The notes: a model not told the origin generated them from the letters alone. 64,000 nt of DNA from Bacillus sp. NEB1478 (GCF_031582965.1 NZ_CP134049.1:1426001-1490000); one strand, 5' to 3'; shown: positions 36,387 through 45,083, counted from the first letter of the stretch. Numbers and translations: made by a program.

Positions 36387-36608
36387 TTACCACCTCTGAA
36401 AGATTTTCGGTAGATCTTCGCGAAACAAATCTTTGATTTCAATATGTAATTTGGTACACAGTTTTGGAATAAACTCTGGCTTAATTTTTCCTTTATCACG
36501 TTCCAAGGTACTTAAATAATTAACGGATACATTTAGTTCATCTGAAAGTTGTTTTAGTGTAAGGCCCTTATTGACGCGGTAATAATTTAAATTGCTACCA
36601 AAAGACAT
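36387..36608 (-). CDS. XRE-family regulator of the twin-recombinase module
   Basis: 73 residues from ATG 36608, with GGGGTGATT just upstream; the longer frame to 36857 runs through the divergent promoter and is not credible. It is nearly all one Cro/CI helix-turn-helix: NYYRVNKGLTLKQLSDELNV, then SVNYLSTLERDKGKIKPEFI. It is divergent from two overlapping recombinase genes across 165 bases, a typical arrangement for the repressor of an integrative element. Confidence 0.75.
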   Translation of the reverse strand: MSFGSNLNYYRVNKGLTLKQLSDELNVSVNYLSTLERDKGKIKPEFIPKLCTKLHIEIKDLFREDLPKIFQRW

Positions 36609-36772
36609 AATAATCACCCCTTCTTCCATTATTTCAGAATAAAATCGCTTTATACATGGAAGAATAATTTGCATTACCTGTTTCGGTATATTTGCATGAA
36701 AAATGAGAAAAATAGGTTTAGTTAACAAACCTAAAATTAGATCTTTGTAAAGATTATATTGGAGTGTTAAAA

Positions 36773-38191
36773 ATGGAAACTGGTCTCGCTTATAGTCGTA
36801 AATCAATAAAAATTCCTGGCTTATCAGAAAAGGATAGCGTAGGTTACCAACAATCATATTTGGATAATTACGGCCAAAAAAATAAAATTAATATTCTTAA
36901 GCATTATAGTGATGTTGGATATTCAGGAATAACCACTAAACGACCTGACTTTCAAAAAATGCTAAATGACGTAAAAACAATGGAGATTCATACGATATTG
37001 TTCTTTTCTGTTGATAGAATGGGAAGAGAAATTGGAAATAATATTTCAGTCTTATTAGAAATAATGCAGCATGTAAAAAGGATAATTTTTGTTTCGGAGA
37101 ATCTTTCCACTGATTCCTTTCATTTCAAACCAATGTTTTTGTTGTTATCTGGAATGTCTGAGATGATACGCGAAAATGTACTAAAGACCACAGCTCTTGG
37201 CAGGAGAAAAAAAATACTTGAAAGAAAAACATTTATTGGTTCGGTTGTTCCTACGGGTTTTACTAAAGAAATAGGTGATGTAAAAAATGCGAAGTTGATT
37301 CCTGCAACAAAATTGAATACAGACGATCAAGCTGAAATAAACGGCTTGGTAATAGTTCAACACATTTTTTATTGCTTTTTGATGGGGGTCTCCTTATCAA
37401 AAATAGCAAAAAGTTTAAATAATCATTTTGGCCTAACAAACAAAGGCTGTTTATGGGATTACAGTTCCGTACGTTATATTTTAAAAAATGTTGTTTATAC
37501 AGGCAAATTAAAAGGAAAGATTGATGGGTATGAATTCTATTTTCATGAAGATGCAAATGTTGAACCGCTGATTGATCCATTGCTGTTTGAATTTGTACAA
37601 AATATCTTTAGATATAATACCACTGGAAGAAAAAAACAAGTTTTGAATCGATTGCCGAATTTTAACTTGTGTAAAAATTGTTTATCTATGTTGTGTGAAA
37701 TTAATGGTAAAATACGCTGCCATGTGTGCAACCAATCAGTTGATGCACAGGTTGTTGAAAATATCATTCAAGACGCACTTCAAGAAATTTTAAAGGACGG
37801 TTTTTCATCTTTTAAATGGGATTCAGAGTTACAAAATTCTCTAAGTATTATTGAGTTTAAGAAAACGAAGATATTAAGAAAAATAATGATGTTGGAAGAA
37901 ATAAAATCAAGAATTGATTTGAAGGAAGATTCAAACAGCAAAAAGAATATGCTTGAAGCGAACACAACGGAATTGATGAAATACAAAAATGATTTGTTTT
38001 TTACAGATGAAATTATTTCTAATCTAAATAAAACGGACCCAAGGGATTTACAAAAGAAAATGGCCATGGAGCTTGAAAGTTATATATTAAAGCTTCCTTA
38101 TCTTATCGTCATAGATATGTTTGACTGTGTAATTGAAATAGTATTTCATGATAAGTCACTTTTGAAAGGAGTTTCAGAATCAAAGATATGA
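36773..38191 (+). CDS. Large serine recombinase, first of an overlapping pair
   Basis: 472 residues from ATG 36773 (GGAG 8 bases ahead). The N-terminal resolvase domain is intact: LAYSRKS with the nucleophile Ser11, TTKRPDFQKML near residue 57, and FSVDRMGREI near 77-86 with the active-site arginines. A recombinase domain (ALGRRKKILERKTFIGS and on) follows, then a zinc ribbon LCKNCLSMLC / RCHVC near 300 and a coiled coil. The stop overlaps the start of a second recombinase by ATGA. Paired large serine recombinases are known from SCC (CcrA/CcrB), but these are more like phage or Tn-type integrases. They likely mobilise a nested element. Confidence 0.85.
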   Translation: METGLAYSRKSIKIPGLSEKDSVGYQQSYLDNYGQKNKINILKHYSDVGYSGITTKRPDFQKMLNDVKTMEIHTILFFSVDRMGREIGNNISVLLEIMQHVKRIIFVSENLSTDSFHFKPMFLLLSGMSEMIRENVLKTTALGRRKKILERKTFIGSVVPTGFTKEIGDVKNAKLIPATKLNTDDQAEINGLVIVQHIFYCFLMGVSLSKIAKSLNNHFGLTNKGCLWDYSSVRYILKNVVYTGKLKGKIDGYEFYFHEDANVEPLIDPLLFEFVQNIFRYNTTGRKKQVLNRLPNFNLCKNCLSMLCEINGKIRCHVCNQSVDAQVVENIIQDALQEILKDGFSSFKWDSELQNSLSIIEFKKTKILRKIMMLEEIKSRIDLKEDSNSKKNMLEANTTELMKYKNDLFFTDEIISNLNKTDPRDLQKKMAMELESYILKLPYLIVIDMFDCVIEIVFHDKSLLKGVSESKI

Positions 38192-39567
38192 AGAATAATA
38201 TCTATCAGATTTTAAAATATGGTGTTGCGTATGTTCGAACATCAAGTTTATCAAATCCCAAAGAAAGTATCCCTAATCAAATTAAGGAGATAAAAAAACA
38301 TTGTAAAAAAAACAATGTCTATCTTTTAAAAATATTTATTGATGAGGCGAAAACTGGAACATCGGTCGACAATCGTGAACAATATAAGCTTTTTAGACAA
38401 ACAATAGAAAATGAACAAATAGATACAGTTATGGTTTCATTTTCAAACAGGTTAGGCAGGGAATCATATGAAATCGCAATGCTACTAAGTCAAGTTATAA
38501 AAAAAAGGAATCTTGAATTCGTAAGTGTTTCCGAAGGTCTTGTAACTGAAAATCTAAGTCCATTACAGATCGCCATGATAAGTCTTCAGGCAGAGATGGA
38601 AAATAATATAAGAATAAAAGTCACTCAAGAAGGATGGAAAAAGGCTTTAGAACAGGGGAAATTCGCATATGGAACTGTACCGTTCGGTTATCAAAAGAAT
38701 GCAGGAAGCTTTTTAGAAATTAATGAAAAAGAAGCTACAATTGTAAGGAAGGTATTTGAGCTTTTTATAGAAGGTTTTAATACTGCACAAATAGAAGAAT
38801 ATTTGAGACAAAACAAAATATCTAAACCCGATGGTTCATATTTGACTAGACATCATGCATATAATATTTTGAAAAACAGGACATATACAGGCAGAATATA
38901 TAAGAAATCTCACTTACAAAAGCCACATTCTAAAAAAAGAATTTATCTAGAAAACACTCCTGCTTCTACCAATCCCCATCCAGCAATTATTTCCGAGGTA
39001 TTGTTTGATACTGCTCAAGAAATTAAAAGTAGTAGAAGCATAGGTTATAGTAGAGCAAAGCAATTTCATTTATTGTCTAGATGTCTATGTTGTCCATTTT
39101 GTTCTTCTGTAATGTATGGTGAATACCGTTCCGATAGGTATGTATGTAGAGGGAAAATCAATGGCGAAAAATCGTGTCTATTCTCTTTGAAAAAAAATGA
39201 TATCGAAGAAAAAGTTTTTGAATTCTTAAAGAAATTGGATGTACTACCTGTTGATGAAAAATCGGTAAATCTTGATCGTAATGTATTGGAAATTAAGAAT
39301 AAAAATAGTCTTTTATTAAAGAAGTCTAAATTAGAAATCAACTATGCGAAAGGAAAATTATCTTCTTCTTCTTATGAAAAATGTATTGCTGAAATAGAAA
39401 ATCAGCTTAAAGAAACCCAAATGAAAGAATTTAAGGTAATTGGGAAAACTAAAACTTTCTCTGAATTGATAGAGAGAAGAGAATACAAACTTTTGGCCAC
39501 TGAAATAAGAAATCAAAAAATGAAATTTACATTGGATGAAAATGAGAATGTCACACTAGTGAATTAA
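38188..39567 (+). CDS. Large serine recombinase, second of an overlapping pair
   Basis: 459 residues starting at ATG 38188, inside the end of the previous gene. Resolvase signatures: VAYVRTSS with nucleophile Ser19, TSVDNREQYKLF near 57 and FSNRLGRESYE near 91. It continues with KALEQGKFAYGTVPFGYQ, the recombinase-domain motif, then a zinc ribbon (CLCCPFC ... VCRGKINGEKSC, about 293-330) and a helical tail. The two proteins differ clearly in sequence, so the pair is not a simple recent duplication. Both being complete suggests that they act together, for example as a heteromer or one for each direction. Confidence 0.85.
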   Translation: MKNNIYQILKYGVAYVRTSSLSNPKESIPNQIKEIKKHCKKNNVYLLKIFIDEAKTGTSVDNREQYKLFRQTIENEQIDTVMVSFSNRLGRESYEIAMLLSQVIKKRNLEFVSVSEGLVTENLSPLQIAMISLQAEMENNIRIKVTQEGWKKALEQGKFAYGTVPFGYQKNAGSFLEINEKEATIVRKVFELFIEGFNTAQIEEYLRQNKISKPDGSYLTRHHAYNILKNRTYTGRIYKKSHLQKPHSKKRIYLENTPASTNPHPAIISEVLFDTAQEIKSSRSIGYSRAKQFHLLSRCLCCPFCSSVMYGEYRSDRYVCRGKINGEKSCLFSLKKNDIEEKVFEFLKKLDVLPVDEKSVNLDRNVLEIKNKNSLLLKKSKLEINYAKGKLSSSSYEKCIAEIENQLKETQMKEFKVIGKTKTFSELIERREYKLLATEIRNQKMKFTLDENENVTLVN

Positions 39568-39606
39568 GGGTAAAGGAACGCAGATTTCCTTTACCCTTAA
39601 TTTTTT
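39564..39606 (+). terminator. Rho-independent terminator after the recombinase pair
   Basis: TTAAGGGTAAAGGAA (39564-39578) pairs perfectly with TTCCTTTACCCTTAA (39586-39600) and is followed by six T. The stop codon lies in the left arm. Confidence 0.85.
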
Positions 39607-39612
39607 AATAAA

Positions 39613-39650
39613 AAGAATGGGCAGACCGTTATAACGGTCTGCCCATTCTT
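39613..39650. repeat. 38-bp perfect palindrome
   Basis: AAGAATGGGCAGACCGTTA (39613-39631) is followed immediately by its exact reverse complement, TAACGGTCTGCCCATTCTT (39632-39650). There is no loop and no T run. It lies 7 bases after the recombinase terminator. The perfection and GC content stand out in AT-rich DNA. It could be a terminator of the opposite strand, a protein-binding site or a recombination site. Confidence 0.85.
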
Positions 39651-39704
39651 GGTATTAAATCAGAAAAATTAATAAATAATATAAACATAGGAGGTGTAGT
39701 TTAT

Positions 39705-39848
39705 TTGAAAGGCTCAAGTAAGCAAGATGATGAATGGATAGTTAAGTTTATAAATTCACCTATAAAAGATCAAGTTGATTTTTTATTTCGTTACTCAATG
39801 AATTCTTCTTTGTTTAAAGAAGTTGAAGAAAAATTGAAAACTCCATAG
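39705..39848 (+). CDS. 47-residue hypothetical protein
   Basis: TTG 39705 follows a strong AGGAGGTG (39690-39697). The product MKGSSKQDDEWIVKFINSPI continues KDQVDFLFRYSMNSSLFKEV to EEKLKTP. It is charged and helical with no known domain. The ribosome site is the main support. It converges with the minus-strand gene at 39862-40083, leaving 13 bases. Confidence 0.5.
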   Translation: MKGSSKQDDEWIVKFINSPIKDQVDFLFRYSMNSSLFKEVEEKLKTP

Positions 39849-39861
39849 ATTGATTAATTTA

Positions 39862-40083
39862 CTACTCTTTATAAAATAAATAACTATCATCAGGGTGCTC
39901 ACCCATTATTTCTTCAATAGAATTCCAAACTGAAATATTGTCAATTTTATACTCTTTAGAATTGATGTGTATACTCTTGTTAGCAACATTGATATTTTTT
40001 TTCTTGATAAGTAAAACTTTTTCGATAGGTATTAATGTTATATCGGTTAGTTTAGAAGCTAATAAAACTCGATTTAAGTCCAT
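39862..40083 (-). CDS. 73-residue hypothetical protein
   Basis: ATG 40083 follows GAGGTAATA. The sequence LLASKLTDITLIPIEKVLLI then KSIHINSKEYKIDNISVWNS is strand-rich and ends in HPDDSYLFYKE. It might be a small beta-barrel or antitoxin-like protein, but I recognise no family. It sits between the recombinase module and the cyclase-like operon, on the same strand as the latter and 165 bases downstream of it. Confidence 0.5.
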   Translation of the reverse strand: MDLNRVLLASKLTDITLIPIEKVLLIKKKNINVANKSIHINSKEYKIDNISVWNSIEEIMGEHPDDSYLFYKE

Positions 40084-40248
40084 TATTACCTCGTAGAGTT
40101 AGTTTTGGATATCATTGTAACCATTTGATTTTTTTATATACATTGATTACATTTTTTCTTAAATGGACATGTAACTTTAGCTTCTATTTTTTTTCTAATA
40201 AATCTATATTAAAGGAAAGGGCCGATATAATTATCGGTCCTTTAAATC

Positions 40249-40941
40249 TTAAGGTTTTAAATTCTGCGTATTTTCCAAAAATTTAATTGTATTTGTATAC
40301 TTAGGTGCGATTTCAGGTATAAATGGCCCCATATCAGTAAAAAGTTTATACAACTCTTTTTCATTAAACTCCCATTTTACACATCGATCCATACCTCTTA
40401 CTGACCTTTTAAAAGGAATATGGTCGTATTTAATCCATGTTTCTGGATATTCATTACCCAGGTGGAATATTGGTGAAGGAGTTAAGATAACTCCAATCCA
40501 GTCAGTAGACTCATGCCAGCTAGCAGATTCATCCACGGCTGCGCCAACCATTATATTTTCTTTGAATGAAAACTCACCATAGGATGTAGCTCCTCTTAAA
40601 GGGATGGCTCGTTTAATTGATTCAGGTATAGCTCTTTCACATATTTCAGCATGAATTTGTAAGGCATAACGTGCAATACCAGGAGTGAAAATGGCAATAG
40701 TATCCGAAATACTTAATACGGTAGTGTTTATACCTCTCGCTTCTGGATTTTCTGAACTAATTTTGAAAGTGATCTCAGTAGCCAATTCTTTTATTAAATA
40801 GACAAGACCGTGTAATAAATTAATAGCGTCTTTTTGTTTTTCCCAAATCCCTTTCCATCCTAAAACATCTAAAAAGGTAACTGCTCCGTTTTTAACTTCT
40901 ATATCAATTTTTTCTTTTTTCTTCTCTAAACTAACTGCCAT
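40249..40941 (-). CDS. Nucleotidyl-cyclase-like protein (class III fold)
   Basis: 230 residues. Class III cyclases bind two metals with Asp residues on strands 1 and 3. Here VTFLDVLGWKGIW gives D25, and VLSISDTIAIFTPG gives D80. AIPLRGATSYGEFSFK (R116-G117) and MVGAAVDESASWHE (about 131-144) follow in the places of the purine/ribose-binding segments. The length suits the compact cyclases of the Pycsar type, but I cannot tell whether it makes cCMP, cUMP or something else, or whether it is active at all. ATG 40941 overlaps the stop of its partner (TAATG), so the two are translated together. Confidence 0.55.
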   Translation of the reverse strand: MAVSLEKKKEKIDIEVKNGAVTFLDVLGWKGIWEKQKDAINLLHGLVYLIKELATEITFKISSENPEARGINTTVLSISDTIAIFTPGIARYALQIHAEICERAIPESIKRAIPLRGATSYGEFSFKENIMVGAAVDESASWHESTDWIGVILTPSPIFHLGNEYPETWIKYDHIPFKRSVRGMDRCVKWEFNEKELYKLFTDMGPFIPEIAPKYTNTIKFLENTQNLKP

Positions 40942-41594
40942 TACTTGTACCCCCTAAATATTCCTCTAGGGGTATTTACTTCACACACTCTAATCCATTC
41001 AGAAATATCATCCATCGCAGATTGTACTTCATCTTTACTTAGACCCTGCTCTTCAGCTTGATCCCAAAGCCATTCTAGGAAGCCTGGGAGGTCAATTGGA
41101 TAACTAATAGAATCATGTTTCAGAGCTTTATATAAGAATGGTATACCTTGCTTATCACAAGGACCATCATAGCTTAGGAATGAGAAATTCCAACCTTCAG
41201 GAGTTCGGACTAATTTATATAAATCATCATGTCCCCATCGTTTTGAAAATATTTTTAAATTGAAAGTATTTCCAATAGTTACATCTTCTGGATCGTCATT
41301 TGCATGCGTATTATCTAAATAATCTATTAAATCCTCTGTCGGGTGTATATGGCGATAAAAATCAGGGTGATCAGGAAGTAAGCCTCTATTCTCTATCATA
41401 TATTTGTGGTGTTTTGGTTTAGGTTCAAGCTGCATGTGCAATTCGTGTGCTAATTTTGCCATGTTGTCAAATATTTCTTTAGTTTCTTCATGGGTTAGCT
41501 CGTTCTTTGGTATATCATCTTTTAAAACCTTTAAATAACTTTCGATTTTATTACGAAGTTCCTGTTGATTAGGATTCAAATCTACACCGCTCAA
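40941..41594 (-). CDS. Hypothetical protein, operon partner of the cyclase-like gene
   Basis: 217 residues from TTG 41594 with AAAGGAG placed well. The N-terminus is helical and acidic (NPNQQELRNKIESYLKVL), then an aromatic, strand-rich module follows: YKLVRTPEGWNFSFLSYDGP (about residues 125-144). The C-terminal helix bundle is FLEWLWDQAEEQGLSKDEV. It has neither membrane helices nor a recognisable cyclic-nucleotide-binding domain, so it is not an obvious Pycsar effector. The tight overlap with the downstream gene means that it probably works with it, perhaps as regulator, sensor or an unknown effector. Confidence 0.5.
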   Translation of the reverse strand: MSGVDLNPNQQELRNKIESYLKVLKDDIPKNELTHEETKEIFDNMAKLAHELHMQLEPKPKHHKYMIENRGLLPDHPDFYRHIHPTEDLIDYLDNTHANDDPEDVTIGNTFNLKIFSKRWGHDDLYKLVRTPEGWNFSFLSYDGPCDKQGIPFLYKALKHDSISYPIDLPGFLEWLWDQAEEQGLSKDEVQSAMDDISEWIRVCEVNTPRGIFRGYK

Positions 41595-41890
41595 TTGAAT
41601 TACTCCTTTATATTATAGATATGTATATGAATATTTTACCATAACACCGAACTTAAAAAAGCAAATGCAATTACTTATGTTTTTTAAATATTCAAGTTTA
41701 GCGATTTTATACAACAACATGGATTGACGGGTTTCCATAGATAGAAAAACTTAGCATAAGTACTGAATCTGTAACGATATTAATTACTTCAAGTAATTAG
41801 ATTTTTATTACTATTTTTTTACTAATTAATATTATCAATCTAATAATATGGTAAAATTTATGTAGAAAAAATGTAAGCGGAGGCGGATAG
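41595..41890. other. Divergent promoter region
   Basis: About 300 AT-rich bases between the cyclase-like operon (leftward) and the three-gene operon (rightward). A TATAAT-like TAATAT near 41847 with an upstream TTGATA-poor region is not convincing as a promoter. Nothing else is seen. Confidence 0.35.
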
Positions 41891-43153
41891 ATGAGTACTG
41901 ATATTGAAGAGAATGTAGAGACCATCGTTATTCAAAACGTGGATAAAGATAAAGAAATTGAAAGAATTGAAAGCTTACTCGAAAAAGAAACGGAGAAAAA
42001 ATTAGATGTAGTAAAGCATTATCTTTTAAGGCATCATGGCGTCAATCAAGCAATCAGCAACGTCGAACAATTGAAAACTTATCTTAGAACAGATGATGTG
42101 GACGAGGAAATCCTTATTGGAATATATGAAGAACTTGACCAATCCTTTTCACAAGGTTATCCCAACTTTATCTACGAGTACAAACTGAATGATGGCAATG
42201 CGCTTAACGAACTTAAAACCAAAATTGAAACATGCCTTCCTTTGAATGCAGAAAAAACATATCGCGAGAATATCTACACTTATATCAAAAGAGTAGGAGA
42301 AGTAACCATTCTTGACGGAGATCTTTTAAAGTTTCCTGTTACCTATGAAAAATTTAAAGAGAGAGTTGACTTCGGAGGACTTAAGAGTAAAGGGGACTCT
42401 GAAAGCAAAACAACGTTTGATGTTGTTTTTGATTCTTCGACTGAACTATGTTTCATACAATGTGGAGAGAAGACGCAGGCTAATGTAGCGTATAGAGTAA
42501 TCCATAAGCATGTCACCAGAATTTTTAATTCTTTCGATCCTTTTTCTGTTAGCAGAAAGAAGTTACGGACAACTGTTGAAAATGAACATGCATTGGATAA
42601 ACAGACCATTATCTTACTTGATTACATCGAGAAAACCATCAATGAGGACGGTCATGAAATAAACGATTACCTCAGTGTCGCTTTTGCAAATAAAAAGCAA
42701 AATAAGAAAGTCCGTTCCGTTAGATTAAGCGGCAACAATCTTTTGGAGAGTTATGAAGTTGGTGATCGTGTGAGGTTGGGAGATCAGATTAAATCGGTTC
42801 GGTTTCAACTGCGGTTTCAAACAGGAGAAAATATGATTGAAATGGTCAACGTTTCAGTTGATTTTCAAGCCACTCTAAAGATTAAATATACAAATTTAAA
42901 TAACAAATTAAACGTTTGTAACATCAACAGACATTTAATATCCAAAATCAACAAATCCTTAACTAAGGTCTATAAAGAACAAGAAGTAGATGCCAGCCTT
43001 AAAGAAATTGTCGCCAGGGCAAAAGTACGGGACTTTGCTTTCCTTGTAAACGTACTTGGTCAGGTTAAAGAGGATATCAATCAGTTATCTTTAAGTGCAG
43101 CTGATAAAGCAAATGTTTTGGATGTGATCAATAAATACCTAACCGAGGAGTGA
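41891..43153 (+). CDS. Hypothetical protein, gene 1 of an unrecognised three-gene operon
   Basis: 420 residues from ATG 41891 (GGAGGCGG upstream). The first 100 residues are helical and charged, with an acidic DVDEEILIGIYEELDQSF. The middle (about 150-330) is strand-rich: GGLKSKGDSESKTTFDVVFD and NIRVRLGDQ-type strands, with the end FQTGENMIEMVNVSVDFQAT. The tail (360-420) is helical again. There is no Walker motif, HTH or membrane helix. Gene 2 begins 6 bases after its stop. It is probably the sensor or scaffold of a small system; I recognise no family. Confidence 0.5.
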   Translation: MSTDIEENVETIVIQNVDKDKEIERIESLLEKETEKKLDVVKHYLLRHHGVNQAISNVEQLKTYLRTDDVDEEILIGIYEELDQSFSQGYPNFIYEYKLNDGNALNELKTKIETCLPLNAEKTYRENIYTYIKRVGEVTILDGDLLKFPVTYEKFKERVDFGGLKSKGDSESKTTFDVVFDSSTELCFIQCGEKTQANVAYRVIHKHVTRIFNSFDPFSVSRKKLRTTVENEHALDKQTIILLDYIEKTINEDGHEINDYLSVAFANKKQNKKVRSVRLSGNNLLESYEVGDRVRLGDQIKSVRFQLRFQTGENMIEMVNVSVDFQATLKIKYTNLNNKLNVCNINRHLISKINKSLTKVYKEQEVDASLKEIVARAKVRDFAFLVNVLGQVKEDINQLSLSAADKANVLDVINKYLTEE

Positions 43154-43159
43154 TATAGA

Positions 43160-43651
43160 GTGAGGTATTGCAATGGGTTTTATCTTTTTCAATTGGAACA
43201 AGATATCCCTGATGTAGTTGAATCAATGGAAATTTGTCATCGATGGGAGTACGTCAAAACAGTCGGTGACTTCCGTTGCTATTCCTTTTCATATTATGTA
43301 ACAAATCAGATGCTGATCGATTTTGACGAAGCAGCTATCTGGATCAATGAGAGTAAAAATCTCATCATTGTATTTACGCAAAATGAAGAATTATTGGATT
43401 ATGTTTTTCAAAGCATGCGAATGAAGCTGCATATCAATACCAGTCCTTATGAGTTAGGCATCCATTCCCTTTTATTAAGAGATGGAAAAAGCGTTATGAC
43501 GGGGATGTATAAACAGCGGTTTTCAAATAAAGTAACGACATCGGTAATCCGTTCTGATCATGAAAGAATTCAAGTGATTGAAATACTACTAAATGGTGAT
43601 GCAATTGGCAGACATGATAGAAATATTGAGAGCAGTACTTGTTGGAATTAA
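43160..43651 (+). CDS. Hypothetical protein, gene 2 of the three-gene operon
   Basis: 163 residues from GTG 43160 behind GAGGAG. The sequence is rich in aromatic strands (CHRWEYVKTVGDFRCYSFSY, then AAIWINESKNLIIVFTQNEE) and has no membrane segment. The last 19 codons overlap the next gene in another frame (43593-43651), so the two are translationally coupled. No family is known to me. A role as an adaptor between gene 1 and the membrane protein is inference from order only. Confidence 0.5.
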   Translation: MRYCNGFYLFQLEQDIPDVVESMEICHRWEYVKTVGDFRCYSFSYYVTNQMLIDFDEAAIWINESKNLIIVFTQNEELLDYVFQSMRMKLHINTSPYELGIHSLLLRDGKSVMTGMYKQRFSNKVTTSVIRSDHERIQVIEILLNGDAIGRHDRNIESSTCWN

Positions 43652-44618
43652 GAATCAGCTCATCCTCGCAGAAGAAACAGTAGAATATACGAGCTGGTTA
43701 ACGGCTAGTATCTTTTCTGTATTAGGTGTTTTCACTATTTTTTTATCTCATCAATATCAGAATCACACCTCTGAATTGACGAAACTGACATGGATGATGA
43801 AAAATAATGTCCGAAAAAAGGATCAAGATGAATTTGCACAAAATATTGTGGACTTTGAGTATTACAGTAAGTCCCCAGAGGTACTTTTAAAAGCCGTTGT
43901 AACAAGCATAATTGTTCTTTGGGGAATAGTGCCCATATGGTTCATTGCTGGTCTTTCTAAGTTCTTTTTAATTTTGGCGAATAAAGGAACCGTTCATTTT
44001 TTATCTTTGGTGTTAATCTTAATCGTGACGGCAATATTTATTTTCTTTTCAATCAGATTGATTAAAATTTTATCGAAACTGAGTGAAACGGAAGAGGAAG
44101 GCACAAGAATCCTAACTGTGACTGATTTATTTAATGCTAAAAATCTGGCTGAAAAAAATTTCGATTTAACTAATTTGTTAAATATGAATAATACTACTTG
44201 GAGCTTTTTGATTACTGGCGAGGAGCCTTATACTCAAATTCAAATTACCAGCGAATATGGTATACATAACTATTCTTTGCTTTTGTATATAGAATCCCTA
44301 GAGTATGAAATTTATTTGAGTACACCAATACCCACGGAGCATTCTTCAACTTTGTCCAATAAAGTGGACATGTCATTAACTGAACAACAAAGAGTCGATA
44401 TACAAAGGTTTTTTCATAATGTGAATAGTAGCGATATGAGGGTTTTACAAGTCATAATGGTTGAAGGAAAATTATTCTGTTACAACAGCAGAATAGAAAA
44501 ACAAAATGATATTTACAATGTATCAATGCTCGAACCAAAATCATGTATTGATTTGCCGACAGAGATAGAGAATGACATTAGAGGATTAAAACCATTCGTT
44601 GATATAGTGAAAAATTAA
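43593..44618 (+). CDS. Membrane protein, gene 3 of the three-gene operon
   Basis: 341 residues. Three hydrophobic helices are seen at about 32-52 (WLTASIFSVLGVFTIFLS), 103-124 (AVVTSIIVLWGIVPIWFIAG) and 132-155 (GTVHFLSLVLILIVTAIFIF). After these comes a soluble domain of about 180 residues, strand-rich (YTQIQITSEYGIHNYSLLLY). The layout resembles membrane-perturbing effectors of defence operons. Several starts are possible (43593, 43599, 43614) and none has a strong ribosome site, as expected for coupling to gene 2. An inner-membrane location is likely. Confidence 0.5.
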   Translation: MVMQLADMIEILRAVLVGIKNQLILAEETVEYTSWLTASIFSVLGVFTIFLSHQYQNHTSELTKLTWMMKNNVRKKDQDEFAQNIVDFEYYSKSPEVLLKAVVTSIIVLWGIVPIWFIAGLSKFFLILANKGTVHFLSLVLILIVTAIFIFFSIRLIKILSKLSETEEEGTRILTVTDLFNAKNLAEKNFDLTNLLNMNNTTWSFLITGEEPYTQIQITSEYGIHNYSLLLYIESLEYEIYLSTPIPTEHSSTLSNKVDMSLTEQQRVDIQRFFHNVNSSDMRVLQVIMVEGKLFCYNSRIEKQNDIYNVSMLEPKSCIDLPTEIENDIRGLKPFVDIVKN

Positions 44619-44666
44619 ATAAATATGTTTTTATAAAAGAATCTCTTGAGAAAGGATTCTTTTTTA

Positions 44667-45083
44667 TCATGATTTTTTGTTTTCATTTATGAAGCTAATA
44701 ATTTTATTTACAGTGCCTATAAAGTCATTTTTAAGCTCATGTTCCCATACTCTAAGCAGATTCCAATTTCTTTTCTGGTAAAAATCATTAACTTCGATGT
44801 CACGTTCACAGTTTCTTTTTAATTTTTTTGTCCAGTATTCTAAATTTGATTTCGGCATATTTCCATGAATGTTGCACTGATGCCAAAAGCAAGAATCTAT
44901 GAATATAACGATTTTGAATTTCTTGATTGAAATATCTGGTTTACCAGGTAACGTTTTAACATTCTTCCTGAAGCGAATCCCATTTTTCCACAGCGCTTGA
45001 GTTACTTTTTTTTCAAGGTTAGAATGCGATTTAATAGCCTGCATGTTTTTTCTTCTTTGTTCTTTCGTTAAATTATCCGCCAT
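44667..45083 (-). CDS. vsr: Vsr very-short-patch repair endonuclease
   Basis: 138 residues from ATG 45083 (TTG 45089 is an alternative). Vsr nicks DNA 5' of the T in T:G mismatches that arise when a 5-methylcytosine deaminates at the partner methyltransferase's site. The family pattern is complete: KNMQAIKSHSNLEKKV at the start, LPGKPDI with catalytic D50, then SCFWHQCNIHG with H68 and H73, and YWTKKLKRNCERD. It is encoded convergently or beside a C5 methyltransferase and a restriction enzyme, as usual for such sets. It acts in the cytoplasm on DNA. Confidence 0.9.
   Translation of the reverse strand: MADNLTKEQRRKNMQAIKSHSNLEKKVTQALWKNGIRFRKNVKTLPGKPDISIKKFKIVIFIDSCFWHQCNIHGNMPKSNLEYWTKKLKRNCERDIEVNDFYQKRNWNLLRVWEHELKNDFIGTVNKIISFINENKKS

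Noticed and set aside
36609..36857. N-terminal extension of the XRE gene
   Set aside because: The frame stays open to 36857 but covers the divergent promoter and overlaps the recombinase start; ATG 36608 with its own ribosome site is better.
40249..41594. Naming the pair as a Pycsar system
   Set aside because: The cyclase-like motifs fit, but the partner shows neither membrane helices nor a cyclic-nucleotide-binding domain, so the name would go beyond the evidence.
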